A stretch of 64,000 nucleotides of DNA from Liopterus haemorrhoidalis (GCA_963971575.1 OZ020619.1:26602800-26666799), one strand, 5' to 3'. Numbered from the stretch's first letter, positions 35,201 to 44,309 are shown. Translations and numbers: made by a program. The notes: a model not told the origin generated them from the sequence alone.

Positions 35201-36294
35201 AATATAATAGAAGTATGAATGAAAGTATAGTGTAAACTGCATAAATAAATATAACTATATTTACTTATGTTTTGCAATTCCATATTTTGATAAATAAAAT
35301 TGTAGGGTAAATCTGTTTTGTTTTTACATCCTCATACTTCGTTTCTATACGTTTCAGCTAATCATAAGACGATATCCACCGAAAAATGTAGATTTTTAGA
35401 CTTTTCAGGGCTCTCTATAGATATTTAGTAAGTAATAACAAATTGTGGGTGTGTATTAAAAATCATAAATTTCAATAAACTTTCGGTAATAGCGTGGCAG
35501 TAACATGTTAGATACGCAGGATCTATGGCGGCTCCTCATGAAGAGCCAAAGAGCCATGGCTCTACTATTGCAAAATGATGGCAACACCATCACAAATTAA
35601 TCATTTAAAAGCTTTTATTTTCTTTTAAAATACCAATAAATACAAATAAACATACACCCGTATAAGTACAGAACGCTGTTATTGCCATGCATTTGATACA
35701 ATGAAGCACACTTTTTATTTATTTAGACAAGCGAGCAAAATCGAAACTGGCTGTTTTGAGACTGTTTGATGGCAAGATTACCCCGAACCATTACCCCGAA
35801 TAAGTTTTATTTGAACAATATTTTTATAACTTTTTTAACCCTGTATAGATGTTGAAAGTGGAAACGTTTTAATTAACTAACTGTTCTGATTTCTGTTTAT
35901 AGCTAAAGGATTTTGGCCATGTATGGTAGCCATTATCCCATATTCTGGTTTTGATTTGGCGTTATATGAAACAATAAAGAATATTGGAATTGCATACCGA
36001 GAACGCCGTCTCAATAACAGGGAATTATTTTTGGTTAGTTGTTTAGCTTGTATCATATCCCAGACTCTCTGCTACCCGTTATCCATCGTCTGCACAAGAA
36101 TGCAGGCTAGCACAGCATCTGCAAAAGACACTAAATCAGCATATCAAGTTACGATGGATGTATGGAAATATGAAGGTATTGCTGGTTTTTATCGCGGACT
36201 TGTACCCAATTTACTCAAATTTATACCTGTTATATCAATCACTTTTGTAACTTATGAACAAATAATACAATGGATGAACACAAGTATGTCCTAA
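23055..36294 (+). CDS. SCaMC: SCaMC-like mitochondrial solute carrier (gene span, 3 coding exons)
   Basis: Exons 23055-23210, 31110-31482 and 35903-36294 join in phase (0, then 1) into 306 residues with three mitochondrial-carrier repeats. Signature motifs: APMDRLK in repeat 1, FPMEVLKVRLSLRKTG in repeat 2, and YPLSIVCTRMQA in repeat 3. The best family fit is SCaMC (SLC25A23/24/25), inner-membrane ATP-Mg/phosphate exchangers (for example GGVRSLWRGN..NV, AIIPYSGFDLALYE, VTYEQI). Known SCaMCs have N-terminal EF-hands; none is seen here. The third signature has Cys where SCaMCs usually have Arg (PLALVRTR). The frame is open back to an acceptor at 23024, so an upstream exon is possible. Introns are 7.9 and 4.4 kb and full of transposons. 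Intact and probably expressed. Confidence 0.88.
23628..24960 (-). pseudogene. I-type LINE 3' part with RNase H, in carrier intron 1
   Basis: The minus-strand frame runs from about 24953 (NQAVRLATGAFRTSLVK..., the end of the RT thumb) through the 345-codon stretch 24845-23808 without a stop. RNase H motifs: IYTDGSK (Asp), TAEIYSILQA (Glu), IIRDSLSS (Asp), and SHCGIEGNEQVNKAA, where the fourth catalytic Asp (usually NEKAD) reads Asn. It continues RLRIGHTTVTHKHLL and CNICDTQLTVEHFLIVCP (C-x2-C-x8-H-x4-C). A 3' UTR follows, with poly(A) visible as a T-run at 23628-23641. 5'-truncated. Related to 12750-14195 but not identical. Confidence 0.85.
25060..25670 (+). pseudogene. Tc1-like transposase remnant, in carrier intron 1
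   Basis: Scattered frames give RRPVNCPDLLEN, SPDRRIGV, a degenerate MPNNSPPHIARIVNDSLNEL (from the DN..PH region) and NTDVNPIKNLxDTLEQHI (from SPDLNPIE.LWD). The order matches Tc1-type DD34E transposases. Many stops and shifts. No inverted ends located. Confidence 0.6.
25671..26554. other. Intron 1 sequence, nothing recognised
   Basis: AT-rich. A short GC-rich patch (CCGGGCTACCGGGC..., 26060-26115) stands out but has no partner repeat here. An (AC)n run lies at 26380-26400. Opposing ORFs at 26202-26497 overlap each other and are not credible genes. Confidence 0.3.
26555..27605 (+). mobile_element. Helentron-like element, type C, copy 1
   Basis: It begins TTATGTGAAGTGTAAATTTTC and carries a diverged form (CAGTATTTCGCAGGTATTT) of the subterminal motif seen intact as AGGGTTTTGCAGGTAT in copy 2. 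It ends with a hairpin AGGGTTTTTTG...CTACAAAACCCT, whose arm is that same motif inverted. A CAGA tetranucleotide tract (27540-27556) lies just inside the hairpin. A tRNA-like block sits mid-element (26993-27060). Copies 2 and 3 are at 33597-34831 and 59471-60505. Layout as for types A and B, but the sequence is unrelated apart from the architecture. Confidence 0.6.
26993..27060 (-). other. tRNA-like module inside type C copy 1
   Basis: On the minus strand CCCGTAGCGTAGGG resembles an A box and TGTTCGATTCC a B box, about 35 bp apart, with TTCGTAA where an anticodon loop would sit. The flanks are A/T-rich element sequence. Arms do not pair well enough for a functional tRNA, so I read it as a pol III promoter-like, tRNA-derived module. 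The same slot is filled in copies 2 and 3. Confidence 0.5.
27685..27965 (+). pseudogene. RTE-like reverse transcriptase fragment
   Basis: The frame from 27716 reads SRRHIKTLLRDRPIDIRDIL, then LSRKLKFFLYTCLIRPIILY, and past a stop LTKEAEILPSSIEKK...IPRRILGTVRE. This is the palm-to-thumb stretch of RTE-clade RTs (LKLRLYKTLIRP.L.YG.E.W, then FERK.LRRI.GPV). An A-run interrupts it. Intron 1. Confidence 0.5.
28005..28515. repeat. Two tandem units of ~260 bp
   Basis: TTAAGGGTGAAAACTACCCC, CAACCCTTAAAAA.C and TGGGTAAAATTTGGTTTGGA recur in the same order in 28005-28265 and 28266-28515. No coding capacity; probably part of a larger repeat. Confidence 0.75.
28516..29689. other. AT-rich low-complexity intronic sequence
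   Basis: Short self-similar phrases (AAGAGGTTTT, TTTTTCGTCGAAAAA, AACTTTTTAAAAAC) recur without a clear period, and a TA run lies near 29520. The ORFs at 28843-29181 and 29371-29625 resemble no protein. Confidence 0.35.
29690..29850 (-). pseudogene. hAT transposase C-terminal scrap
   Basis: On the minus strand HCERGFSMMNNIKTESRN precedes a short tail with GSRSFGYVDEGKILF. The (E)RGFS.MN.IKT..RN core is typical of the hAT C-terminal dimerisation region of KIAA1586/ZMYM-like proteins. Nothing else of the gene is seen. Confidence 0.45.
29860..31109. other. End of intron 1, with a strong hairpin at 30698-30729
   Basis: Mostly AT-rich. A perfect 13-bp stem with a 5-nt loop (ATTTTCCACCGTT / AACGGTGGAAAAT) lies about 380 bp before exon 2. 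The following 250 bp is richer in GC (frame 30659-30994, minus) but matches no known protein. The acceptor TTTACAG ends at 31109. Confidence 0.4.
31110..31482 (+). CDS. SCaMC: SCaMC-like carrier, exon 2
   Basis: 124 codons plus one base: the second half of repeat 1 (MIKEGGVRSLWRGN, PKSAIRFALYDKIK), a loop, and most of repeat 2 (FYAGAIAGVISQ, FPMEVLKVRLSL, AEGLRAF). Flanked by TTTACAG at 31109 and GTAATT at 31483. The open frame before and after (31050-31520) is intronic read-through. Confidence 0.9.
31483..32044. other. Start of intron 2, nothing recognised
   Basis: AT-rich with a T-run and A-run; opposite ORFs at 31800-32142 are not credible, apart from the part that overlaps the SINE that follows. 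Confidence 0.35.
32045..32185 (-). mobile_element. tRNA-derived SINE, copy 1 (intron 2)
   Basis: On the minus strand the head has GTAGCGCAGTGGTAACAC (A box) and CGGGTTCGAATACCG (B box) about 30 bp apart, then GGCATGGAAT, TTGTCCTGGTTAATTGC, AAGCAGTAAA and an A-rich tail at 32049-32057. Copy 2 is at 57564-57710. The body motif CTGG(C/T)TAAT.GC is also found in the LINE 3' end at 4515. SINEs use the head as a pol III promoter and borrow LINE enzymes. Confidence 0.7.
32186..33205. other. Intron 2 sequence before the transposon relic
   Basis: AT-rich, no recognisable gene. The stretch from about 33060 may be the 5' end of the following DDE element; no inverted end could be paired. Confidence 0.3.
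33597..34831 (+). mobile_element. Helentron-like element, type C, copy 2
   Basis: Same plan as copy 1: a GTGTGAATTTTCACAC palindrome and subterminal AGGGTTTTGCAGGTAT on the left (this ~75-bp start occurs twice, at 33600 and 33780), a tRNA-like block (34206-34292), a CAGA tract at 34770-34784, and a terminal hairpin ending CAAAACCCT at 34831. The interrupted transposase frame places both borders to within a base or two (between A and A); no target duplication is seen. Confidence 0.7.
34206..34292 (-). other. tRNA-like module inside type C copy 2
   Basis: Minus strand GCTGGTGTAGTGGT (A box-like) and GGGATCGAACCCTGC (B box-like). Its sequence and its ~100-bp right flank differ from the modules of copies 1 and 3, although the outer element sequence is the same. 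Poorly paired arms argue against a true tRNA. Confidence 0.4.
35026..35902. other. End of intron 2, nothing recognised
   Basis: AT-rich, no protein-like frame. The segment 35525-35590 has repeated GAGCCAAAGAGCCATGGCTC words. The acceptor TTTATAG ends at 35902. Confidence 0.35.
35903..36294 (+). CDS. SCaMC: SCaMC-like carrier, exon 3 (C-terminus)
   Basis: 130 residues to the stop at 36292-36294: the end of repeat 2 (AKGFWPCMVAIIPYSGFDLALYE) and repeat 3 (FLVSCLACIISQ, YPLSIVCTRMQA, YRGLVPNLLKFIPVISITFVTYEQI). No AATAAA is obvious in the next 120 bp before the mariner element starts at 36415. Confidence 0.9.
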
Positions 36295-36507
36295 GTCAGT
36301 AGCATATTTATTTGTTTTATTATTTATAGAAGTATATGCAGTAGTATATTATACACCAAGAGAGAGCAGCACATGGTTTTACCCGCTGTGTAAATCTGGA
36401 ACTACCAGGGTTGTCCGTAAAAGAAGGTCTCCATTTTTTTTTCACAAAGAAAAACACTTTTATTTGCAATGAGTTATACATTGTTGGAAAGCCTGGACTT
36501 TCTACTA

Positions 36508-36700
36508 TTATTCTACATCATCCCCGTTGCTATCGATGCATTTTTGCCTGCGGTGTAGCATTTTTCGTATACCCGTGTCATATAACACTCCCGCTGCGGG
36601 GCGCAGGTAGCGTACGACCTCTTCTTTCAACTCTCTGTTGGTCCTGAAATTCGTCCCACCCAGGTCTGACTTCAACGCAGTAGCAGTCAATTTTTCTTGT
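36508..36700 (-). pseudogene. mariner transposase C-terminal piece
   Basis: Minus-strand frame: LKSDLGGTNFRTNRELKEEV, then FYDTGI-like LYDTGIRKMLHRRQKCID and a final GDDVE before the stop at 36508. This is the normal mariner end (LGG..F.T..EVK..V...L......Y..GI.KL..R..KCI...GDYVE). Confidence 0.75.
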
Positions 36701-36837
36701 GTGTGCAGGAAAATTTGGCGCCTAACAAAAAAAAAACTCAATTATTTATTTTTCTTTTTATTTATCATTTTTATTATTATTATCTACTTAACAAAATAAT
36801 CAATGCTTATAAGAAAACAACAAAATTAACTACATTA

Positions 36838-38625
36838 AACTTCAATTAAGTCTTTGGCATTCTGACTCAATGGGACCCGTCTGGCTTTTAAGGTAGCGAA
36901 TTCTTTTCTTATTTCTTCAGTATCAATACTTTCGGCTATTTTATGTGATATTGATATGATGGCCAATCCATTTAAATTTTTCTGGCTTAAACTGGAACGT
37001 AAATAGTTTTTATAAGTCTGAGTTTTGAAAACGTGCGCACACCTTTTGCCACTGAAACAGGTAGGGTTAGTAAAATTTGTAAATAGGCGAGGCAATGAAG
37101 CACAAAAATCACCCCAACTTCCGATTTTTGGCGCAGTAAGATGGATTTACATGCGGTTTAGTGCATTCGACTCGTTAGAGCCTCAGGAAATTTTGTGAAC
37201 CAACGCGATCAATGCAAAATGAAAAACTGCATTTGTGCATAAGAAAAATCCATTGGAAAAGTGCATTTTCCAGAGTTGCAAAATCAAAAATTTATAACTC
37301 GATATAAATTCACTAAAATAAGTCAAATATTGATACTCGGGGGTTTCTGGGGTCGCTGAACACGAATATCGGGATGAGAGAAGTGCCCGAGGTACCTGGT
37401 GCCCAGGGTGGACACTACGTACATCGTTTCCTAGAGTTTTATGCAAATTTGATACAAAAGCAGTTGAATCACGTTACTCGGGGGTTTTTGGGATCGCTGA
37501 ATCCGAATATCGCAATAGCGAACGTCTCCGAGGTACCTGGTACTCAGGGTGAGCGGTACTTACCCTCGTCTTCAGGGGTTTTATGCGAATTCGATACAAA
37601 AGCAGTTGAATCACGTTACTCGGGGGTTTTTGGGGTCGCTGAGCTCGAATATCGCAATAGCGAATGTCTCCGAAGTTCGTAGTGCCAAGGATCTGGTACC
37701 CAGGACTACCAAACTTGTATACTGAACCTCATTTTTTTAAACGTAGGCGCGAAAATTATAGTACTGAAAGTTTCTAATGTAATTGTTTTGTATTTTTTTT
37801 ATAATAAAAAAATATTTTTATACGCATTTATAAAAAGTATTTATTGAAAAAACATTGTTACATTACTCCGAAAAACCTCGAATAACGTATTTCAACCACA
37901 TTTGTAACAAATTCGCATAAAACTCTAGGGAGACGAGGGTAAGTACCGTTCACCCTGAGCACAAGGTACCTCGGAGACATTTGCTATTGCGATATTCGGA
38001 TTTAGCGACCCCAAAAACCCCCGAGTAACGTGTTTCAACTACTTTTGTATCGAATTCGCATAAAACTCCTGAAGACGAGGGTAAGTACCGCTCACCCTGA
38101 GCACCAGGTACCTCGGAGACGTTCGCTATTGCGATATTCGGATTCAGCGACCCCAAAAACCCCCGAGTAACGTGATTCAACTGCTTTTGTATCAAATTTG
38201 CATAAAACTCTAGGAGACGATGTACGTAGTGTCCACCCTGGGCACCAGGTACCTCGGACACTTCTCTCGTCCCGATATTCGTGTTCAGCGACCCCAAAAA
38301 CCCCCGAGTATCAAAATTTGACTTATTTTAGTGAATTTATACCGAGTTATAAATTTTTGATTTTGCAACTCTGGAAAATGCACTTTTCCAATGTATTTTT
38401 CTTATGCACAAATGCAGTTTTTCATTTTGCATTGATCGCGTTGGTTCACAAAATTTACTGAGGCTCTAACGAATCGAATGCGCCAAACCGCATGTAAATC
38501 CATCTTACTGCGCTAAAAATCGGAAGTTCACTGCTTCGTTTCCTCGCCTAAAAGCTGTGATAACATTCGGAAATAACTTTTCTAAACTGTGTCTAAAGGC
38601 ATCCTTAAAAAGAATTTTTAAAAAG
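36838..38625 (-). pseudogene. hAT transposase relic, split by foldback element
   Basis: At the 38625 side the minus frame reads FKDAFRHSLEKLFPNVITAF and is cut at the foldback border. On the other side (37080-36838) PVSVAKGVRTFSKLRLIK continues, after a frameshift, as NYLRSSLSQKNLNGLAIISI and AESIDTEEIRKEFATLKARR. Together they are the C-terminal dimerisation region of a ZMYM1-like hAT transposase (usual PVSVASCERSFSKLKLIKNYLRS). Its own ends were not resolved. Confidence 0.7.
37085..38549. mobile_element. Foldback-type element with repeated long arms
   Basis: Two ~600-bp arms in inverted orientation (AGGCGAGGCAATGAAGCA at 37085; complement ending at 38549) surround a ~250-bp AT-rich centre. 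Each arm holds a unique outer part, then tandem units with period 141-142 bp (TACTCGGGGGTTTTTGGG at 37335, 37476, 37618). Arms are about 90% alike. No transposase. The arms plus inner repeats recall Foldback/Galileo-type elements. The unit is close to 47 codons, so long false ORFs run through it. Confidence 0.8.
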
Positions 38626-38719
38626 GGCGCCTAAAATTGCGCATATACAATATGATATGATATTGTATATGCGCAATATACAATATGATATACCAAAAAT
38701 GTTCGTAAATTAAAAAAAA

Positions 38720-39600
38720 AAACAGTAAATTTTGAACACACTTCGCACACGCCACGAGCCAACCCTGGATATGATAATCACTTAGCGCTAGGTCCGGGCT
38801 CTAGGGGGTGTGTGTAACGTTATCCTATCCAAACTGGCTGATGAGGCCGGTTGTTGCACGGGCGGTGTTGGGACGATCGTTGTCTTGATGAAAACGCATT
38901 CCCTTCGTCAGCATGCCCCCTTCTTTTATTTTGAATTGCACGGTTTTTCTAAGTTTGACAGTAGCGATCAGCGTTCATTGTTGTCCCGGTAGGCATGAAC
39001 TCGCAAAACAATATCTCCTTCCTATCCCAAAACAAAGTATAACTTTGTCGGCAGACAATGTTTGTTTAAACTTTCACGGCTTCGGCGATCCTGAATGCCG
39101 GCACTGTTCTTTTGTCTCTGGTGTCGTGTAATGTATCCAGGTTTCGTCGCCAGTGACAATAAATCCTCGCCCAGTCAAGGATTTCGCGTGCCGCTTCAAC
39201 CCGTTGCTGTTGGTGATCTTCGGTAAGTATTCTAGAGACCCACTTTGCAAACACCTTGTGATAATGCAAATGTTCTGTCAAAATCTTGTCAATAGTAGTC
39301 TTACTGACATCAGGGATCAATTTGCACAGCTCCCGAATCATCACCCGTCGATCTTCAATCATTACCCTCTCCACATTTGCAATCATTTCGTCCGAAACCG
39401 ATGGCCGTCCGGCACGCTGTTCATCATGGACGACTGTACGTCCGTTTTTAAACTCTCTGCACCATTTTCGTATGTTTTTGATGTCCATACATTTCACATA
39501 AATGTCGATAAATTTCTATAGGCGTAGTGTTCTTAGCACACAAAAAACGAATCACAGAACGTAACTCATACCTGGCTGTAGCGGCGAGTGGAAGTACCAT
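38720..39600 (-). pseudogene. mariner transposase N-terminal and core piece
   Basis: It starts ATG at 39600 (MVLPLAATARYELRSVIRFL, then TTPIEIYRHLCEMYG, the first HTH), shifts frame near 39490, then WCREFKNGRTVVHDEQRAGRPS and the second HTH (IRELCKLIPDVSKTTIDKIL), ending with GD-W-like debris, MRFHQDNDRPNTA (second Asp) and SPDLALSDYH (third Asp). Several shifts and stops. It belongs with 36508-36700. Confidence 0.8.
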
Positions 39601-39930
39601 CGCGGACCAAAACCAAGATTAAACGTCGCAGACATCTCAGAGTTGTGGAGATTTGTAAGCGGGCAATCGAGCTACACGCCAGTGTTGCCAGATCTTGCGT
39701 CAAAGCGTTCCTCGCGACTCCAGCGCCTTGGAGACCTTATTTTACGGACAACCTTCATATATTAACGAACCGATTCTGTAGCATATCGCGTAAGATAAAG
39801 CTCGCTTGAAATCTATGTGTCACGAACGTATTGAAAAATAACTGTGAACCGTCCGCGAGTGGAGAATGTTAGTGCATAAACAATAAATTAAAATTTATAC
39901 TAGGAGATATTCTAAATACATAGTCTAATC

Positions 39931-40261
39931 CAGCGGTTCCCAAACTTTTTTGACCGCGACCCGGTACGAGGTTTTAAAATTTTTCGCGACCCACCTTATG
40001 AAAAAAAAAACATTTATTTACAAAACAAATTTTATTTTAAAGCAGCAGCTTTATAGTAATAAAGAGTATAGTATAGTAATAAAGAATATAGTAAAGTAAT
40101 AAAGAGAACAAATACACACTATTCTAGTGATTAATTGACGTAAAAAAAAATAATAATATGTACAAAAAAAATCTTTTTTGTTTTCACAATTTTTTTCGCG
40201 ACCCGGCAAAATTTTTCTGCGACCCGATGCCGGGTCGCGACCCACACTTTGGGAAACGCTG
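39931..40261. mobile_element. hAT MITE, 331 bp
   Basis: Ends CAGCGGTTCCCAAAC and its complement (GTTTCCCAAAG form) with an exact 8-bp duplication GTCTAATC at 39923-39930 and 40262-40269. GCGACCCG-rich subterminal parts. ORFs inside are incidental. Confidence 0.9.
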
Positions 40262-40269
40262 GTCTAATC

Positions 40270-40618
40270 CATTTTATGCAAAGATTTTCTACGTTTCTAA
40301 GTCTTTTGTACACACAATTATTCCACCATCATTAGGTTAAGAATAGGATTAAGTTGGGTTAGGGCTAGGTTAGTTTAGGATAAACTTTACATAGTAGTTT
40401 TTTTATATTTTTGCTATAATTTCGTATGTCTAAGATATTTTCCAATATACCATTTTGCAGCATTTAAAGATAATAGAAAATTATTCTTTAGAATCATCTC
40501 ATTTTTAGAAACGGTTCACCTCGGTTAACAGCTATAACTATACTATCCTCACGGCCCGGCTATAAATACATAAAAGAAATATTGGAAAAGCTTTATCACT
40601 GTTCCAGAATAAAGCACC
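40270..40618. other. Short spacer, nothing recognised
   Basis: AT-rich, no ORF or repeat of note apart from TTAGG-like words near 40335-40380. Confidence 0.3.
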
Positions 40619-40620
40619 TA

Positions 40621-41703
40621 ATGGCGGTATTCTGAAGTTAGATGTTAAGTCGCACATCGACGGAATCGCACGAAATTGAACGGTGTTAGAAAAACGGTAT
40701 TCTGAAATGTCGCTATGTTAACGTTCGTCGATGTGAATTAACATTTTAGTTGTTAGATTAACCGCTAGCAAATACCTCGACGGAATTGAGATTAGAGTGG
40801 TGTTAAATTTTATTTTGAACAAATTTTCAACTAAAATCACTTCGCTTTCGTGATTGTCTATATAGAAAAGAAAATTTATTTTATAAGCTTAAAAAATAAC
40901 AGCTCAAATTCCACTCAGTACCGAAGTACAGAATGGAATTTTTACCAAAATAACATTAAGTTTCTTTTAACATGTAAAATACTTACTGTTCGAACGATGC
41001 ATTTTGAAGCGATTCACTCATTTTTTTTTAATTCTGGAACTTTGCAATATATACTGTTTTCAGGTAACTCAACGGTGTGACTGATCTATTTTTGCAAACT
41101 ATCCTATTTATGTAGGAGATCTTTGGTAGGAATTACCGGGGTTAAACAACCCCTCAATCCCTGTGATTACATATGTTACAGATTAGAACATTTTTCTGAG
41201 AAAGTACTCTCATTAAAAAGGGTCGAAATTACCTGTGTTAAAATTACCTGAATTGTAAAAACCCATGTTGATTTACAATTCAAAACAAAAGAAACAGGTC
41301 TTGTAGTAATATGAATGACATCAAACACTAGAATTCCATTAATAATTATAACCCGTACCTAATCCTGCAGTAACATTTGGTTTAGCCCTCAAATTAGATT
41401 TTTCTGCAATAGTAGTTACATTTTGAATGTCTTCTGTTTTTATTTCTAATTTATAAATAATTATTTAACCGTTTTAAAAACGTTAACCCAACAAAACAAT
41501 TCTTACACGGCTGTCAAAACGAACGTGAAGTTAGCCCCAGTGTTAATTCTACACCGGAAACAAATTGTAACATTGGATTTTACATCGGGTTGTTCAGAAT
41601 ACTGATTTTTTAAGCGATGTTAAATCTGATTTAATAGAGCAGTGTTATTTTCATTGGTGTTAAGTTCACGGGTGTTACGATGGAAACTTCAGAATACCGC
41701 CAT
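40621..41703. mobile_element. TA-flanked TIR element, 1.08 kb
   Basis: Ends ATGGCGGTATTCTGAAGTT and the complement (AACTTCAGAATACCGCCAT), about 20 bp, with TA outside each. Subterminal GGTATTCTGAA and TTAACAC(C/T) words recur in both arms. No transposase; the 76-codon frame at 40850 is not recognised. Confidence 0.75.
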
Positions 41704-41705
41704 TA

Positions 41706-42116
41706 GATTGTAGAACAAGGTTTAGTCGCGGGCTACATACAATACATCAAGGGGAAAATGGACTCTCTCACGAGGTGTATATACTATTTTTTATATAAAA
41801 TAATTACATTAAGATAATATTATAATTTTTATTAATATTAATTACAATTATATTTTAATGTTTAAGTGAATGCCTCCCATGAAGAAACTAGGGTTTTTCT
41901 GTTTGAAAAATCGTTTTTTTGGGGACAAATTTTACATTTTAAATCCGAGGTTTTAAATTAACAAACCGGTTTTAAATATTAAATAATAATAATAATATAA
42001 TTTTGTTTCCTACTTTTCGGCCTCGAATTCGAGTACATACTTTTTTCCATATTATATACACATATATAATTAAACCAATACACAGAAAAATAAATCAATA
42101 AATCTAAATCTATATC
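41706..42116. other. Spacer, nothing recognised
   Basis: AT-rich; no ORF or paired repeat seen. Confidence 0.3.
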
Positions 42117-42119
42117 TTA

Positions 42120-43329
42120 GGGCCGAGAGTTCCAGTTGCTAATAAACTGTCCAATAAATTTATTAGCAACATAATTTTTTTTCTGAGTGTTCCACCCCGA
42201 AATAAGGATGCTAATAAATAGGCTTATTTTTCGAATAACTTATAGGCAACATGAAGTGCTTAATAAACTGACATATAACCTAAAACAAGTTCGCAAAATG
42301 TGTTAATATTTTAATTTTAATTGAGAAACAAAATTTTAAAAGAATGTACAAATGTGTAGATTTTATACATCCATATTTTTTTTATAATGGTGATTTTAGT
42401 GTTTTATATATATTTTAGTTGTATTTTGACGAAATCGACAATCTGTTTGGATGAACTTATAAATTATAGACAACCGTTTTTAGAATATTTTGGGCATTTA
42501 TTGTAAACGTGATATATAAGAAACAATATATAAATATATATTCTTAAATAAACATTGTCTTTTATTTTTACATATGTATTTCTTTCAATACGATTACAAC
42601 ACATTACAAACAATACATTGAGCATTACTACTTATATAAAAATGATAGAAAATAAGAAGACGACGCAATTATTGGCAGAATAATAAAGATGTGTGGCTGA
42701 AAATTGCCAATAAGTTTAATTCATATTAATTAAGAAATGTGAAATATTTTTATATTATTATTTGCAATCACTTTTGCGTTATAAAATGTTATTTTTTCTC
42801 TTTTTCTGGGGTAAAATTTGTTGAACGCCGAGTAATTGTCATTTTAGCAGTAACAAAAAAAATATACGTAACGTCATTTAATGTAAAATCAAACTGTTTA
42901 ATGTCAAAATATTCAATGTCAAAATTTCATCTCACTTTAGCTCTACAAATTTACGTATAGCTCTATCCCTCTTGCACCGTGTTACTATCTTCATAAGAAA
43001 TACCAATACAAAACAAAATATTATGTTGCTAATAAACTATAAGAAAGATTTTGTAACTTGGAAATCCACAATAAATCTATTAATAAATATATAATCCGTC
43101 TCAATTTGTAATACGAAACTAGATCTGGTTACTTTGGAGACTGTTGTGGTGTAAACAGACTTTGGTGTATCCGTGTGAACCAATACTATGATAATATTAT
43201 AAATATATTGTCAATATACAACATAAAAAATGAACTTTCCCTGTTAGTTACGTAGTACAAAATGAGACAGATAATATTATGTTTCTCATAACTATTAGGA
43301 AGTTTATTATGAACTGGAACTCTCGGCCC
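42120..43329. mobile_element. Harbinger-type non-autonomous element, 1.2 kb
   Basis: GGGCCGAGAGTTCCAGTT at 42120 and its complement ending at 43329, with TTA at 42117-42119 and 43330-43332. It contains a TCTGTCTCA-family element near its right end (43091-43276). CTAATAAA words occur in both subterminal regions. No transposase. Confidence 0.85.
43091..43276. mobile_element. TCTGTCTCA-family TIR element, short copy
   Basis: Starts CCGTCTCAATTTGTAATACG and ends GTACAAAATGAGACAGATAA. Its left part matches 7813-8155 and its right part matches 7670-7746, so it links those two into one family. Confidence 0.7.
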
Positions 43330-43439
43330 TTAATTGCAAAATATAACTGCCAAGCACGCTTAATGCTAATAGCAAATATAAAACCTGGTGAATAAAACAT
43401 TAACTTTTAATTCAGTTGTTATATCTCCTGGTCATTTAT

Positions 43440-44240
43440 TGGGTTTGCATGAGTTTTTTTGACCCTCGTCATCCATTTTATGCCACCTGCTGCCTCCTCC
43501 AAGATCTTCTCCAGCCGCGCTGGTTCTTTCCCTATTTCTGGATAGCATCTCAAGTGGCTCAGGTTTTCTAGGTATTCTCTACACTTCTTCTCCTTCCCTC
43601 CAGAATTGACTCTCTACCACATTATTCCCGCATCTGAACCTGGCTGTCGTCTTCTGGAGTTTATTATTTTTTCTAAGGTATCTCGCGTTTTAACCTGTAT
43701 CTTTTCATTGTACCTTGTATTATTTATTCTGTGTTGTCTCTCTTTTGTCCTGTATTTCCATGGCTCTGTTCACCAGCATTTGCAAGTAATTCTCACCTTC
43801 TTCCTGCATTCTTCTTACTTCCTCTTAGCCATATCCATTTCTTGCATGGTACTTTCTTCACTCTGTTCCCCAGTTTATTTGGGTATTTTTTCCTAAGCTC
43901 CCTTCCATCCTACATCCTTTAGTGAAAGGCTTTCCTTTTCTTTTCCAATCTCGAAAGACTACTGCATTCTTCTCCTTTCCTTTCCAGTTCTTTCCAGCAC
44001 TGGTTCAGGATCTCTTTCAACGGATACCTTTTTATATACTCCACGAACTTTATAGCCCGTCGGGTTGACTCCAACTTTAATTGGTCAGTTTTAATTTCTT
44101 CCATCACAATGTATGATGGAGTGTTTCTGTTTAAACCGACCATCCACCTTATGTACTTTTCTTACACTGCCTCTAGTTTATCCTGATCCTCCCATCCCCA
44201 AATCTCGGCTCCGTACATCATAATGCTTTTTATTATGCTG
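43440..44240 (-). pseudogene. LINE 'A', C-terminal part
   Basis: Minus frames: SIMMYGAEIWGWEDQDKLEAV, then WMVGLNRNTPSYIVMEEIKT and LESTRRAIKFVEYIKRYPLK, a non-LTR RT C-terminal extension common in insects (W..GL.R.TP.YI). It continues the RT at 48480-49104; the 4.2 kb between is LINE 'B'. A short AACAG at both borders fits LINE 'B' target duplication and restores the frame. Confidence 0.7.
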
Positions 44241-44309
44241 TTTTATTTATTTATTTATTTATTTATTGGACATGACAGACCAAAGTCCTTAATTGTGCCC
44301 ATCTATCTA

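Larger units (their letters stand above)
36415..39757 (-). mobile_element. mariner element, interrupted by a hAT with a foldback inside
   Basis: The outer ends pair over about 28 bp (GGGTTGTCCGTAAAAGAAGG near 36418; complement of CCTTATTTTACGGACAACCT ending about 39754), with TA beside each. Transposase pieces at both ends, minus strand, belong together (38720-39600 and 36508-36700). The 2 kb between them is a hAT relic (36838-38625), itself split by 37085-38549. Removing these leaves a standard ~1.3-kb mariner. It starts only about 120 bp past the carrier stop codon. Confidence 0.75.

Noticed and set aside
37321..38300. Regularly spaced repeats as a CRISPR array
   Set aside because: Units are 141-142 bp, adjacent and inverted between arms, with no short repeat/unique spacer alternation; the sequence is eukaryotic.
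37374..38461. ORFs of 87-115 codons in both arms of the foldback element
   Set aside because: Periodic translations of a 141-142-bp repeat, mirrored on the two strands because the arms are inverted; no known domain.
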